A stretch of 64,000 bases of DNA, from the NCBI RefSeq assembly GCF_002002925.1, contig NZ_CP019511.1, forward strand, positions 1,302,001 through 1,366,000, read 5' to 3'. This DNA comes from Sphingomonas sp. LM7 (GTDB lineage: Bacteria > Pseudomonadota > Alphaproteobacteria > Sphingomonadales > Sphingomonadaceae). A program made the position numbers and the translations under genes. The notes beneath the pieces are model-generated. The model was not told the DNA's origin, did no database searches, and saw nothing but the letters and a program-made list of their open reading frames with translations. Numbering within the stretch: the stretch's first letter is position 1; each line of letters begins with the position of its first letter. Below are positions 48,329 through 56,643 of the stretch, piece by piece.

Positions 48329-49426
48329 ATGCAGGTAAACAGAGCAGCCCCAACCAACACGGCGTCGACTCCCCCGTCGACCCCGCCCTCAACGTCGAAA
48401 GACGCAGAGGCATATCGTTCGGACTGGCAGCCGTCGCGCGTAACTCCGGCGCTGCATTCGGCGCCATCGGCATCCTCCCCCCGGACCGATGGCGCCGACT
48501 CCCTCCAGCAGCGCGCCGCCAATGATCAGGGCGCACTTCCCTTCGCCGCTGGCACGGGCAGCGCGTCTGCAGTCGAGCCGGTGCATCTCGCCACGCTGTC
48601 GCCGGTCACCGGCGCGACCGGACCTTCGGCGCCGAATTTCGCCGCGAACGACGCGCCTGACCTCCAGCAAGTGCACACCAACGCGCTGCTCGCCAAGGAC
48701 GTCTATAACGACGTGCCCAGCCCGCCCTCGGGCTATCGCGCCGCGAACGACGCCGATCTCGCCCGGCTGGGCCTGACCAAGGACATGCTCGAGCAGCCCG
48801 GCGAAAGCAGCTTCCGCGCCCGCGTCTATGTCAGCGGCGAAGCGGGGCAGGAAAGCTACACCGTCGTGTTCCGCGGCAGCCAGTCGGGGGACGACTGGAA
48901 GAGCAACGCCCAGCAGGGCATCGGTCTCGATTCGACCCATTACGCCAACGCGCTGGAGATCGGGAAGAAGCTCGCGCGCACCGATGCCGATGTCACCTTG
49001 GTCGGGCATTCGCTCGGCGGTGGGCTCGCGGCGGAGGCAGCGATCGCCTCGGGCCGCCCGGCCGACACGTTCAACGCCGCAGGGCTGCACCAGAACACGA
49101 TCGAAAAGGCACAGGCCGTCGCCGAAGCGGCCGGCCGCGGCACTTCGTCGATCAACAATTACCGCGTACCCGGCGAAATCCTGACTTCGTTCCAGGAGGG
49201 CGGCGACCGCGCTGTCGGCGCGGGGCTCGGCAGCCTGGTCACCGGCGGCATCGGCGGAGGGATCGTCGGCGGCGCAGTGGTCGACCTGCCCGAAGCCTAT
49301 GGCGCGCAGCACGATCTCCCCAATGTCCGCCCCGAGGACGCGCAGTGGTGGGACTCGATCAACCCGATCGATCGCCACAGCATGGACTGGGTTCTCGCCG
49401 GCACCGCGGCACAAGCGGGCCGCTGA
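48329..49426 (+). CDS. Lipase-like alpha/beta-hydrolase, candidate type III effector
   Basis: The 365-residue product starts with about 100 residues rich in Ser, Thr, Pro and Ala, without a signal peptide. A class-3-lipase-like fold follows: YTVVFRGSQSGDDWKSNAQQ and the nucleophile elbow LVGHSLGGGLA with Ser228. A glycine-rich hydrophobic segment (GLGSLVTGGIGGGIVGGAVV) lies near the C-terminus and could insert in membranes. A disordered, Ser/Thr-rich start on a phospholipase-like domain is common among type III effectors. It diverges from the calpain-like gene with a 130-base gap. Confidence 0.82.
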   Translation: MQVNRAAPTNTASTPPSTPPSTSKDAEAYRSDWQPSRVTPALHSAPSASSPRTDGADSLQQRAANDQGALPFAAGTGSASAVEPVHLATLSPVTGATGPSAPNFAANDAPDLQQVHTNALLAKDVYNDVPSPPSGYRAANDADLARLGLTKDMLEQPGESSFRARVYVSGEAGQESYTVVFRGSQSGDDWKSNAQQGIGLDSTHYANALEIGKKLARTDADVTLVGHSLGGGLAAEAAIASGRPADTFNAAGLHQNTIEKAQAVAEAAGRGTSSINNYRVPGEILTSFQEGGDRAVGAGLGSLVTGGIGGGIVGGAVVDLPEAYGAQHDLPNVRPEDAQWWDSINPIDRHSMDWVLAGTAAQAGR

Positions 49427-49458
49427 ACGGTTGACGCACCACCTGCGATAGGACGAGG

Positions 49459-50343
49459 GTGCGGCGTGTGCGAAAACTATTCCTCCTCAGCCCCGCGCTC
49501 GCGCTCATGACGATGGGCTGCGAAAGCGATGCGCGCGCCGATTGCTTCGTGCCCGGCACCGAGCTTCCGTCGCGCCGCGATACCCTCACCGACCAGCGGC
49601 TGGGAGCCGCCGCCCGCGACTTTGCCGAAGCGCTGTACGACGGCGATCTGGCCAGGGCCGGGCAATTGCTGCGCGGCGATCCCGGGCTCGCCCGTCGACG
49701 CGTGGGCACGCATTACGACATGCTGTCGGTCGCGCTCTCCACTTGCCGTGCCGAAGCGGTCGATCTCGTCATCCGCGGCGGCGCCCCGCTCAACGGCGTC
49801 GAAGACAAGGGCCTGCCGCTGCGCCTCGCGCTGCGCGCCAAGGATCCCGATTTCGCGCGTCGGCTGCTCAAGGCCGGGGCGAGCCCCAATCCGGCAGGCA
49901 TGCCGAGCGGACCGATGCGCACCGCAATCACGCTCAATTCGCTCGGCGCAGTGCGGATGCTGCTCGATTTCCGCGCCGACCCCGAGGTGATGGAGGCGAC
50001 CGGCAACCGCCCGCTCCACACCGCGCTCGACATGGAGCATTTCCGCATCGCCGAACTGCTGCTCGATCGCGGCGCAGATGCCTGGGCGATCGACAGCGGC
50101 GGCGCCAATCTCGGCACCGCCGCGACCACCAAGATGCTCACCGATTCGGCCGAGGAAGCGCAAGCGCAGCAGCGGCTGGCGGCGCAGCTCAAGAAGCTCG
50201 GCTGGCCCGAGCCGGTGCCGTCGTTCCGCGAAGTGCGCAATGCCGCGGCGGCGGGGCAATGGCCGCCCGCAGGGACGGGTGCGAAGCCGGTGCCGGCGGA
50301 AGTGCTGGCGATCCTCAAGGCGAATGCGCAGCGGGCGAATTAA
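49459..50343 (+). CDS. Ankyrin-repeat lipoprotein
   Basis: The 294-residue protein starts with GTG after an AGGACGAG ribosome-binding site. It has a lipoprotein signal (Cys21 after MTMG) followed by about four ankyrin repeats. Recognisable ones include EALYDGDLARAGQLLRGDPG, LPLRLALRAKDPDFARRLLK and RPLHTALDMEHFRIAELLLD. Ankyrin proteins bind other proteins. The lipid signal points to the periplasm or outer membrane and not to type III export, so it may be an envelope accessory factor of the secretion system or an unrelated neighbour. Confidence 0.85.
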   Translation: MRRVRKLFLLSPALALMTMGCESDARADCFVPGTELPSRRDTLTDQRLGAAARDFAEALYDGDLARAGQLLRGDPGLARRRVGTHYDMLSVALSTCRAEAVDLVIRGGAPLNGVEDKGLPLRLALRAKDPDFARRLLKAGASPNPAGMPSGPMRTAITLNSLGAVRMLLDFRADPEVMEATGNRPLHTALDMEHFRIAELLLDRGADAWAIDSGGANLGTAATTKMLTDSAEEAQAQQRLAAQLKKLGWPEPVPSFREVRNAAAAGQWPPAGTGAKPVPAEVLAILKANAQRAN

Positions 50344-50355
50344 GCTACGTCCCAA

Positions 50356-50448
50356 CCCCGTTCGTGCTGAGCTTGTCGAAGCACCGTTTTCTTTCTGCCT
50401 GCGTCGGGAGAAGGAAGGACGGCCCTTCGACAAGCTCAAGGCGAACGA
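50356..50448. repeat. REP-like extragenic inverted repeat, copy 2
   Basis: The left arm CGTTCGTGCTGAGCTTGTCG and right arm CCTTCGACAAGCTCAAGGCG repeat those at 2941-3032 with one base change in the right arm and a different central spacer. It fills the gap between the ankyrin gene and the convergent sctP, so it could serve as a bidirectional stop or boundary between the effector-like genes and the secretion operon. Confidence 0.85.
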
Positions 50449-50451
50449 TGG

Positions 50452-51099
50452 TTAGGTAAACGCCGCCTCGGTCGACAGGCTGCCCAGCGCCACCCCCGCC
50501 TCGCGCAGCTGCGCTTCGAGTTCGCGCATCGTCCCGTCATAGGGCGGCGCGCCGTTGCCGAGCAGCAGCGACACGTCGAGCGCGCCCGCGGCGTTGCGGA
50601 CCAGCCGCGCGCCGGTGGCGGGCCAGGCGCCGTCGCCGAAGGTCACCGTGACTTCCTTGGTGCCCTTGCCGTTCTCGCGCGTCCACAGATCGGCAAGCAT
50701 CTGCGCGAAGGCGCCGGGATCGACATGCGCCGCGGGCATCACGGGCATCGGCATCGCCTGGGGCTGGGTGTGGCCGGCAAAGCCGAACAGCCCATCCTGC
50801 CGCTCGCGCGCCTCGCGCTCCTGGCGCAGCGACGCCTCGCGGAAATCGCCCGCTGCCTCGCGCTGCTGGACCGGCACTTCGCCGCGGCGATCGGCCTGGG
50901 CCAGCCCCTTGCCGAGCTTGGGCGCTTGCGTGCCCTGATCCTTCACGGGCACTTCCTTGGCCTGGAACTGGCTGCGCGCCTTGCCGAGCGCATCCTTCAT
51001 CGCGCGGACATCGTCGGGAGCCGGCTGGTTGCCGCCCTGGATCGGCGCACGACCGAGCTGGCGGATCGGCTTGGCTTCCGAAGAACTGACGCGAGTCAT
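50452..51099 (-). CDS. sctP: Type III secretion needle-length/FliK-like protein SctP
   Basis: SctP proteins act as secreted rulers and substrate-specificity switches. The 215-residue product has a long hydrophilic, Gln/Pro/Lys-rich N-terminal part. A compact C-terminal domain follows (KEVTVTFGDGAWPATGARLV, RELEAQLREAGVALGSL) similar to the FliK/SctP C-terminus. Identification rests on this pattern and on position after sctN-sctO, as in other systems. Its ATG shares one base with the sctO stop (TGATG). It is the last gene of the minus-strand operon. Confidence 0.7.
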   Translation of the reverse strand: MTRVSSSEAKPIRQLGRAPIQGGNQPAPDDVRAMKDALGKARSQFQAKEVPVKDQGTQAPKLGKGLAQADRRGEVPVQQREAAGDFREASLRQEREARERQDGLFGFAGHTQPQAMPMPVMPAAHVDPGAFAQMLADLWTRENGKGTKEVTVTFGDGAWPATGARLVRNAAGALDVSLLLGNGAPPYDGTMRELEAQLREAGVALGSLSTEAAFT

Positions 51100-51557
51100 C
51101 ACGACTTCCTTGCTTCGAGTGTGTCGAGCGCGACGCGCTCTTCCTGCCGGCGCTCCCAGCGCCGCAGCGCCTGCCCGGCATGGTCGGCAAGCCGATCGTG
51201 CCGCGCGCGCGCGAGAATCATTGCCTTGCGCCGATCGGCCTCGGTCTCGCCGCACAGCCGCTCGCCCTCGCGCGCGTCGTTGAGCGCGCTGCGCGCCACC
51301 GAGCGGCGGAAATGGCTGCGATCGACCATTGCGAGCAGCCGCTCGGCCTCGGCCGGATCGGTGGCGAGATCGGCATGCGCCTGCGCCATCGCACTGTCGG
51401 CGATTTCGGCGGCAGCATCGGCATCGGCGCGCTCGCGCTCGGCCGCGGCGGTGGCGGCGCGCGCTTCGGCCAGCGCGACCGCGGCGCTCTGCATTCGCAC
51501 CGCGCGCAGCCGGACCAGCGACTTGGCCTGGCGCTGTTGATCGCGCGCGGCCGTCAT
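51099..51557 (-). CDS. sctO: Type III secretion stalk protein SctO (FliJ/YscO-like)
   Basis: The 152-residue protein is almost entirely predicted coiled coil, rich in Ala, Arg and Glu ([40 protein letters not shown]). SctO/FliJ is the central stalk that couples the ATPase ring to the export gate. Sequence conservation is weak in this family, so the call relies on helix content, size and its place between sctN and sctP. It overlaps the sctN stop by four bases. Confidence 0.75.
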   Translation of the reverse strand: MTAARDQQRQAKSLVRLRAVRMQSAAVALAEARAATAAAERERADADAAAEIADSAMAQAHADLATDPAEAERLLAMVDRSHFRRSVARSALNDAREGERLCGETEADRRKAMILARARHDRLADHAGQALRRWERRQEERVALDTLEARKS

Positions 51558-52879
51558 CCGGCGACGCCGCGCAATAGCATCAGCGAGGTCTGGAAGTCCT
51601 CGGAGCGGTTGGTGTCCTGGCGCAGCAGCGTGTCGATCTCGGGCTTGGCTGCGATCGCTCGGTCGGCGAGCGGATCGGCACCCGCACGGTATTCGCCGAC
51701 CTGAACGAGGAACTCGATCTCGGCATGCTTGGCAAGCAGCGCGCGGACCCGCGTCGCCGCATCGCGATGCGCCGGATCGGCGAGCCGGGGGAACAGGCGG
51801 CTGAGGCTGCCGAGCACATCGATCGCGGGATAATGGCCCGCCGCGCCGAGCTTTCGCGACAGGATGACGTGGCCGTCGAGGATCGAGCGCACTTCCTCGC
51901 CGATCGGATCGTCGCCTTCCTCATCCTCGACCAGCACGGTGTAGATCCCCGTGATCGATCCGACGCTGTCGTTGCCGGCGCGCTCGAACAGGCGGGGCAG
52001 CTCGGCGAAGACCGAGGGCGGGAAGCCGCGGCGCACCGCGGGCTCGCCCGCCGCGAGCCCGATCTCGCGGAGCGCGCGGGCGAAGCGCGTGACCGAGTCC
52101 ATCAGCAGCAGCACGTTGCGGCCTTCGCTGCGGAAGCCCTCGGCAATGGCCGTGGCGTGGTGCGCGGCGCGGACGCGCTCCATCGCCGCGCGATCCGAGG
52201 TGGCGCAGACGATCACCGCGCGGGCGAGGCCCTCCTCGCCCAGCGCATCCTCGATGAACTCGCGGACTTCGCGACCACGCTCGCCGATCAGCGCGATGAC
52301 GATGACATCGGCCTTGGCAAAGCGCGCCAACATGCCGAGCAAGGTCGACTTGCCGCCGCCCGCCGCGGCGAAAACGCCTAGCCGCTGGCCGCGGCCAAGG
52401 GTGAGCAGCGTATCGATCGCGCGTACGCCGGTGGGCAGCGGCGTATCGATCAGCGCGCGCTCCATCGGCTGGGGCGCGGGCGCGTGCAGCGGCCTGCGCT
52501 GGAGATCGGGCGCGAGATCGCCCTTGCCGTCGATCGGTCGCCCACGCCCGTCGAGCACGCGGCCGAGCAGCCCCTCGCCCCAGGGCACCAGATCCTCGCC
52601 GCTGCGCACGATCACTTCGGCATCGACCGAGAGCCCGCGCACGTCGCCGAGCGGCGTCAGGATCGTCGCCTGCCCCGCGATGCCGACGACTTCGACGGGC
52701 ACGACACGCCCGCTCGACGGCTCGATCACTTCGCAGAAATCGCCGATCCGCGGGGCGATGCCGGTCACCTTGAGCGTGGTGCCCAATATCTCGACCAGCC
52801 GCCCGCGCCGTTCGACCGTCGGGCTGCGCTGAAGCCCGGCGAGCAGCTGGTCGACCGTGGTGACGGGGCCGTCAGCCAT
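51554..52879 (-). CDS. sctN: Type III secretion ATPase SctN
   Basis: SctN powers unfolding and chaperone release at the export gate. The 441-residue protein has Walker [10 protein letters not shown] (residues 171-179), [18 protein letters not shown], the Walker B strand [14 protein letters not shown], and the C-terminal [19 protein letters not shown] and [20 protein letters not shown]. These are the FliI/SctN family hallmarks; the presence of secretin and a lipoprotein ring gene in the same operon makes it non-flagellar. The ATG at 52879 gives the normal start and overlaps the sctL end. Confidence 0.96.
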   Translation of the reverse strand: MADGPVTTVDQLLAGLQRSPTVERRGRLVEILGTTLKVTGIAPRIGDFCEVIEPSSGRVVPVEVVGIAGQATILTPLGDVRGLSVDAEVIVRSGEDLVPWGEGLLGRVLDGRGRPIDGKGDLAPDLQRRPLHAPAPQPMERALIDTPLPTGVRAIDTLLTLGRGQRLGVFAAAGGGKSTLLGMLARFAKADVIVIALIGERGREVREFIEDALGEEGLARAVIVCATSDRAAMERVRAAHHATAIAEGFRSEGRNVLLLMDSVTRFARALREIGLAAGEPAVRRGFPPSVFAELPRLFERAGNDSVGSITGIYTVLVEDEEGDDPIGEEVRSILDGHVILSRKLGAAGHYPAIDVLGSLSRLFPRLADPAHRDAATRVRALLAKHAEIEFLVQVGEYRAGADPLADRAIAAKPEIDTLLRQDTNRSEDFQTSLMLLRGVAG

Positions 52880-53480
52880 GCAGCGTCTCGGCCCACATCC
52901 GCTCGATCTGGGCGAGTTGGGTATCCAGCCCCGCATGGGTGCGCCCGAGCGCAGTCTCGATCACGCAATCCTGGTTGCCGAGCGCGGGATCGCCCTCGAC
53001 GCTGAGCCCGGTTCGCCCGTCGAGTTGCACCCGGACCATCTCGACCGCACCGGGCGCGACGCGGACTACCGCCACGCTGTCCGGCGCAAGCTGCGCGGCG
53101 GCGCGCTCTGCGAGGCCGGCCACCATGACGCCGTCGTCCAAGTCGCCGGCGATACGGCGGATCACTTCGAGCGCGAGGCGGGCGATGTCCTTCTGCCGTT
53201 CGCGCTGCAATTCGCTGTCGCGCATGGCGATGCGGAACAGCTCGGCCTGGCGCTCGGTCTCGGCGGCGGCGAGGCCTTCGTCGCGTCCGGCGGCGAAGCC
53301 TGCGGCATGTGCGGCCTCGCGCGCGGCGTCGATCGCGCCTTCGGCGCCGCTACGCAGGTGGCCGGCCTCGGCAAACAGCGCGAGCGCGTCCTGCACCTGG
53401 CCGACGTCCCGCGCAGGAACCAGCGGCTCGTCGGTCAGCGCAGTCGCGAGCCGATCGGCATGGAGGACGAGGAAAGTCAT
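52872..53480 (-). CDS. sctL: Type III secretion ATPase regulator SctL (FliH/YscL-like)
   Basis: SctL forms the peripheral stalk linking SctN to the cytoplasmic sorting platform. The 202-residue product has a helical Ala/Glu-rich middle ([20 protein letters not shown], with GxxxG-type spacing as in FliH). The C-terminal domain has [11 protein letters not shown] and [20 protein letters not shown], the FliH/SctL and V-ATPase-E-like signature. The ATG at 53480 is chosen because the longer frame lacks similarity. It overlaps sctK upstream and sctN downstream. Confidence 0.87.
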   Translation of the reverse strand: MTFLVLHADRLATALTDEPLVPARDVGQVQDALALFAEAGHLRSGAEGAIDAAREAAHAAGFAAGRDEGLAAAETERQAELFRIAMRDSELQRERQKDIARLALEVIRRIAGDLDDGVMVAGLAERAAAQLAPDSVAVVRVAPGAVEMVRVQLDGRTGLSVEGDPALGNQDCVIETALGRTHAGLDTQLAQIERMWAETLHG

Positions 53481-53995
53481 TCGCGTGCCGCCTCGACTGC
53501 CGCGTCGACAAAGGCATCGAGTGCATCGCGCGGGCACGCCAGCGCCAGATGGTCGGCGCGCCACGGCAGATAACCGCGCAACGGCATCGGCAGTTGCTCG
53601 CGCAGCAGCGAGAAGCCGTAGATTTCGAGCTCGTCCGCGTCGAGCCAGCGCGCGGGCGCTTTCGGCATCGTCGGGATCGTCGCGATCGCCCAGTCGAGCA
53701 GGTCCTCGCCCGCAACTTCGGCGAGCTTGCCGAGCCAGGCACCGTCGATCGACCCGGCCAGCGTATCGCCCATCCATAGCAATGCGACGCGCAGCGCCAG
53801 CTTGCGCTGCGCGGCGGCAGGCAGCCGGAGCCAGGCCGGGGCACTGGGCAGATCGGCGAAGCACGCTGCCGGATCCTCGCAGCCGTTCAATTGCTTGAGC
53901 AGCAAGGCGGCGCGGCGCGAGCCGGGCCCGCCCTCAACCGCGACGAGATCGTTGCCGATCGCCGCCAGCGTCGCGCGTTGCTCGGCTGCTCTCAT
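53477..53995 (-). CDS. sctK: Type III secretion SctK-like protein
   Basis: The 172-residue protein is soluble and Ala/Leu/Trp-rich (LRLPAAAQRKLALRVALLWM, LAEVAGEDLLDWAIATIPTM). SctK is an adaptor of the sorting platform and one of the least conserved components. The call rests mainly on its position between sctJ and sctL, its size, and overlaps of four bases on both sides. An unrelated accessory protein at this position cannot be excluded. Confidence 0.65.
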   Translation of the reverse strand: MRAAEQRATLAAIGNDLVAVEGGPGSRRAALLLKQLNGCEDPAACFADLPSAPAWLRLPAAAQRKLALRVALLWMGDTLAGSIDGAWLGKLAEVAGEDLLDWAIATIPTMPKAPARWLDADELEIYGFSLLREQLPMPLRGYLPWRADHLALACPRDALDAFVDAAVEAARE

Positions 53996-54741
53996 ACGCC
54001 ACCCTCACGCCGGGCGACCGCGTTGCGCCGCTGCTGCCAGCGCCGCAGGCTCGGATAGCCGAGCGCGGCGATGAGCAGGAGGAGCCCCGCGATCGCGACG
54101 CCGACCAGATTGGCGTTGAGCACGTCCCCGCCATCCTTGCGTGCCACCGTCGGCAGCGGCTGGGCCGGGAAAGTCTCGACCGAGACGTTCTCGTATTTGA
54201 GGCCCTGGACCGAATTGACCACCAGTGCCTTCACCTTGCTGATCTGGGTCTCGATATTGGCACCGTTGCGGTATTTGATGAACACCGACGCCGAGGAAGG
54301 CTGCCCGGTCTCGGCCAGCGGCTTGTCGTCCGGCATCACCAGATGGACGCGCGCCTGCACGACGCCGTCGATCTCCGAGATGGTGTGCGACAGTTCCTGG
54401 CTCATGCCATAGACCAGCCGCGCCTTCTCCTCGGTCGGCGAGGAGACCAGCCCCTCGCGCTTGAACACTGTCCCCAGCGAGGCGAATTCCTCGCGGGGAT
54501 AGCCCTGGCTGTGAAGCACTTCGACCGCACGGCTGAAATCGCCTTTGTCGGTCTGCAGCGTCCAGCCCTTCTCGCCGGCCTCGGTCTTGGTCGCGCTGAT
54601 CCCGGCGCTCTGTAGCACCGCGATCATCTCGTTGGCCTGGGTCTCGGTGAGCTTCGAATAGAGCTCCGCCCTGCCGCACGCGGCAAGCAGAAGGCAGAGC
54701 CCGATCAGGGCCGGGCGCATGTTTCGGGCAAACTTGCCCAT
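53992..54741 (-). CDS. sctJ: Type III secretion inner-membrane ring lipoprotein SctJ
   Basis: The 249-residue protein has a lipoprotein signal (LLAAC, Cys22). The YscJ ring-building motifs follow: ELYSKLTETQANEMIAVLQS, GYPREEFASLGTVFKREGLV, RLVYGMSQELSHTISEIDGV and ARVHLVMPDDKP. A C-terminal membrane helix (VAIAGLLLLIAALGY) and a basic tail end it. A separate short SctJ, instead of a full FliF, shows the system is non-flagellar. ATG at 54741 or an internal ATG at 54720 could be used; both keep the lipobox. Confidence 0.95.
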   Translation of the reverse strand: MGKFARNMRPALIGLCLLLAACGRAELYSKLTETQANEMIAVLQSAGISATKTEAGEKGWTLQTDKGDFSRAVEVLHSQGYPREEFASLGTVFKREGLVSSPTEEKARLVYGMSQELSHTISEIDGVVQARVHLVMPDDKPLAETGQPSSASVFIKYRNGANIETQISKVKALVVNSVQGLKYENVSVETFPAQPLPTVARKDGGDVLNANLVGVAIAGLLLLIAALGYPSLRRWQQRRNAVARREGGV

Positions 54742-54777
54742 GTCAGTTCTCCATGCGTGAGACCGGCAATGCAGGCC

Positions 54778-55173
54778 TCACGATTGCTGCCGGAATAGCT
54801 GCTGGATGCCGTCCGACGTGCGGTTGGCGATGTTCGAGGTCAGCTGGCAGTGGAACATGAACTCGTGGCACTTCATGGTCAGATCGACCACTTCGCCTGG
54901 GGTCATTTCCGATCCGCTCGCCTGCGCGGTCTTGGCGTATTCGGACACGCTCTTCGCCTCGCCGTTGACGCGCTCGATCTGGCTGAACATCGCCTGCATC
55001 GCCGGCCCCAGCGCGTCCGCGCCGACGCCGCCGCCAGGACTCATCGCCGAGAGCGAGCCCTGGAAGCTGGTGATATCCGAAACCGACGCGTTCGGGCTTG
55101 CCTGAACGAGGTCGGCCGGCATGGGGGCGAAGGCGGAACTCGCCATCGCCCCTGCAATGGCTTCGATCGACAT
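54778..55173 (-). CDS. sctI: Putative type III secretion inner-rod protein SctI
   Basis: The 131-residue product has a flexible N-terminal half and a helical C-terminus (VVDLTMKCHEFMFHCQLTSN, ANRTSDGIQQLFRQQ) matching the C-terminal pattern of SctI rod proteins, which ends in a short amphipathic helix with a terminal Gln-rich stretch. It lies directly before sctJ, the usual place for sctI. It has two cysteines close together, unusual for rod subunits. Confidence 0.75.
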   Translation of the reverse strand: MSIEAIAGAMASSAFAPMPADLVQASPNASVSDITSFQGSLSAMSPGGGVGADALGPAMQAMFSQIERVNGEAKSVSEYAKTAQASGSEMTPGEVVDLTMKCHEFMFHCQLTSNIANRTSDGIQQLFRQQS

Positions 55174-55185
55174 GATCGCCTCCGA

Positions 55186-55497
55186 TTAGTTCTTGCGGGC
55201 CATCGTCTCGAGCGCCTTGCCGACGCTGTCGATCGAGCTCGACGAGCTGTTCGCCATGAACGACATCCGCATCGATTCGGCCGTCAGCTTGGTGATCTGC
55301 GAGGGATTGTCGCTGCCGTTGTTGCCGACCTCGTTCGACATCGCCTCGATCCGCGTCGCCTGCTTGTCGAGCGTCTGACCCCAGCTGTCCGCCAGTGCCT
55401 CGAACCAGGTTCCCGGCGCCGAGCCCTTGTTCATCTTGTTGCCGGTCAACGGCGAAAGCGAGATGTTGGTAAGTCCGTTCGTGATCGAATTCGACAT
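55186..55497 (-). CDS. sctF: Putative type III secretion needle subunit SctF
   Basis: The 103-residue protein has no signal peptide. It carries a Ser/Asn-rich start, WFEALADSWGQTLDKQATRI, and a helical C-terminus (KLTAESMRMSFMANSSSSSI, DSVGKALETMARKN). Needle subunits are small helical hairpins ending in a conserved helix, and their gene usually lies between sctD and sctI, as here. The sequence is not close to any needle family I know, and it is about 20 residues longer than most, so a translocon or other secreted early substrate is an alternative. Confidence 0.55.
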   Translation of the reverse strand: MSNSITNGLTNISLSPLTGNKMNKGSAPGTWFEALADSWGQTLDKQATRIEAMSNEVGNNGSDNPSQITKLTAESMRMSFMANSSSSSIDSVGKALETMARKN

Positions 55498-55524
55498 GAC
55501 TCTACTCCTTCACACAACAAATGG

Positions 55525-56643
55525 TCAGAACTTCAATTGCGTCTCCCGGCCGTTCTTCTCGAAGAACACCGTGTCTCCTTGGATGGTGATGAGGCGATGG
55601 CCGCTCGGCATGATCGCGCCGGCGAAATAGCGCGCGCCATCTACGGTCTGGATATAGGCCGGGTCGCCAGCGACGACGGTCGAGACCTTCCTGGTCGCGT
55701 CGGCGATCGTGCGGATCGGCGTGTCGTCGCGCGGCGGTAGGTCGTCGCGGAAGACCAGCCGGCCCAATTGCTTGACGTCGCTGCGGATCGCCGAGGCGAG
55801 CTTGCCGCGCTGGTCCTCGGTCATCCGCGTGACCCGCAGCTCGACGCCGGTGCGCGAAATCGGCCGACCGACTGCCTGGAGGCCGTGGATCCGCGCCACT
55901 TCGGCGGCGGCCTGGGCCAGCTCGGCGCTGGTCTGCAGATTGACCGTCGCATGGATGCCGCGGTCGCGCAGTGCCTCCTGCGCCTTCAGCCGCTCGGCAT
56001 CGTTGGCGACGACGCCGCTGACGATCACGCCGCCGGTCGCCGGATCGTGGGTGGTCTTGAGCGGCGACAGTCCGGCGCCGTTCAGGACATGCTCGGCGCG
56101 CATCGCCTCGTCGCCGCGCAGCCCGAGCGCGTCCATCGTCGGCACGGCCAGCGCCGCCCCCGCGGCCAAGGTCGCGACTGCGCCGACCGCGATCGCCCGC
56201 TTGCGCGTGAACCAACCGCTGACATGCCCGCCGGCCTTGCCGAGCAGCAACATCGCCTCGTCCTGCGCCGAGGGCGGCGGCAGCGGCGGCGCGGGCGTGC
56301 TGCCGGCGATGCCGCTTGCCTCGGCCCAGCGCGCGCTCTCGGGATCGCCCCAGGCGAGCGCGACACCGCCGATCGAGAAGGGAACATATGCCGGAAGGAT
56401 CGCCGTCTGCCCCTCGCCCACATGCGAGCCGAGCAGCAGCGCCTCCCCGGTCAGCACGGTAATCTGCGCTCCGCCGTCACCATCGACCAACAGATCGACG
56501 GCAATGCCCTTGGTCGCGGGATCGCGGATGACGACATCCTGCCAGAACTGATGGCCAATCGACACGGTTCCGCTCGTCGGCAATTGCTTCTCGGTGCCGG
56601 CGAGCCGGCCGTTGAGCACGCGAAGAACGGCAGGCAAGGTCAT
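55525..56643 (-). CDS. sctD: Type III secretion inner-membrane ring protein SctD
   Basis: The 372-residue protein has an N-terminal FHA-like cytoplasmic domain (LRVLNGRLAGTEKQL start, VSIGHQFWQDVVIRD). A Pro-rich linker, one membrane helix (IAVGAVATLAAGAALAVPTM, about residues 150-170) and a periplasmic ring-building region with BON-like units follow. This is the SctD architecture. Its ATG overlaps the sctC stop (ATGA), so ring genes C and D are translationally coupled. Confidence 0.9.
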   Translation of the reverse strand: MTLPAVLRVLNGRLAGTEKQLPTSGTVSIGHQFWQDVVIRDPATKGIAVDLLVDGDGGAQITVLTGEALLLGSHVGEGQTAILPAYVPFSIGGVALAWGDPESARWAEASGIAGSTPAPPLPPPSAQDEAMLLLGKAGGHVSGWFTRKRAIAVGAVATLAAGAALAVPTMDALGLRGDEAMRAEHVLNGAGLSPLKTTHDPATGGVIVSGVVANDAERLKAQEALRDRGIHATVNLQTSAELAQAAAEVARIHGLQAVGRPISRTGVELRVTRMTEDQRGKLASAIRSDVKQLGRLVFRDDLPPRDDTPIRTIADATRKVSTVVAGDPAYIQTVDGARYFAGAIMPSGHRLITIQGDTVFFEKNGRETQLKF

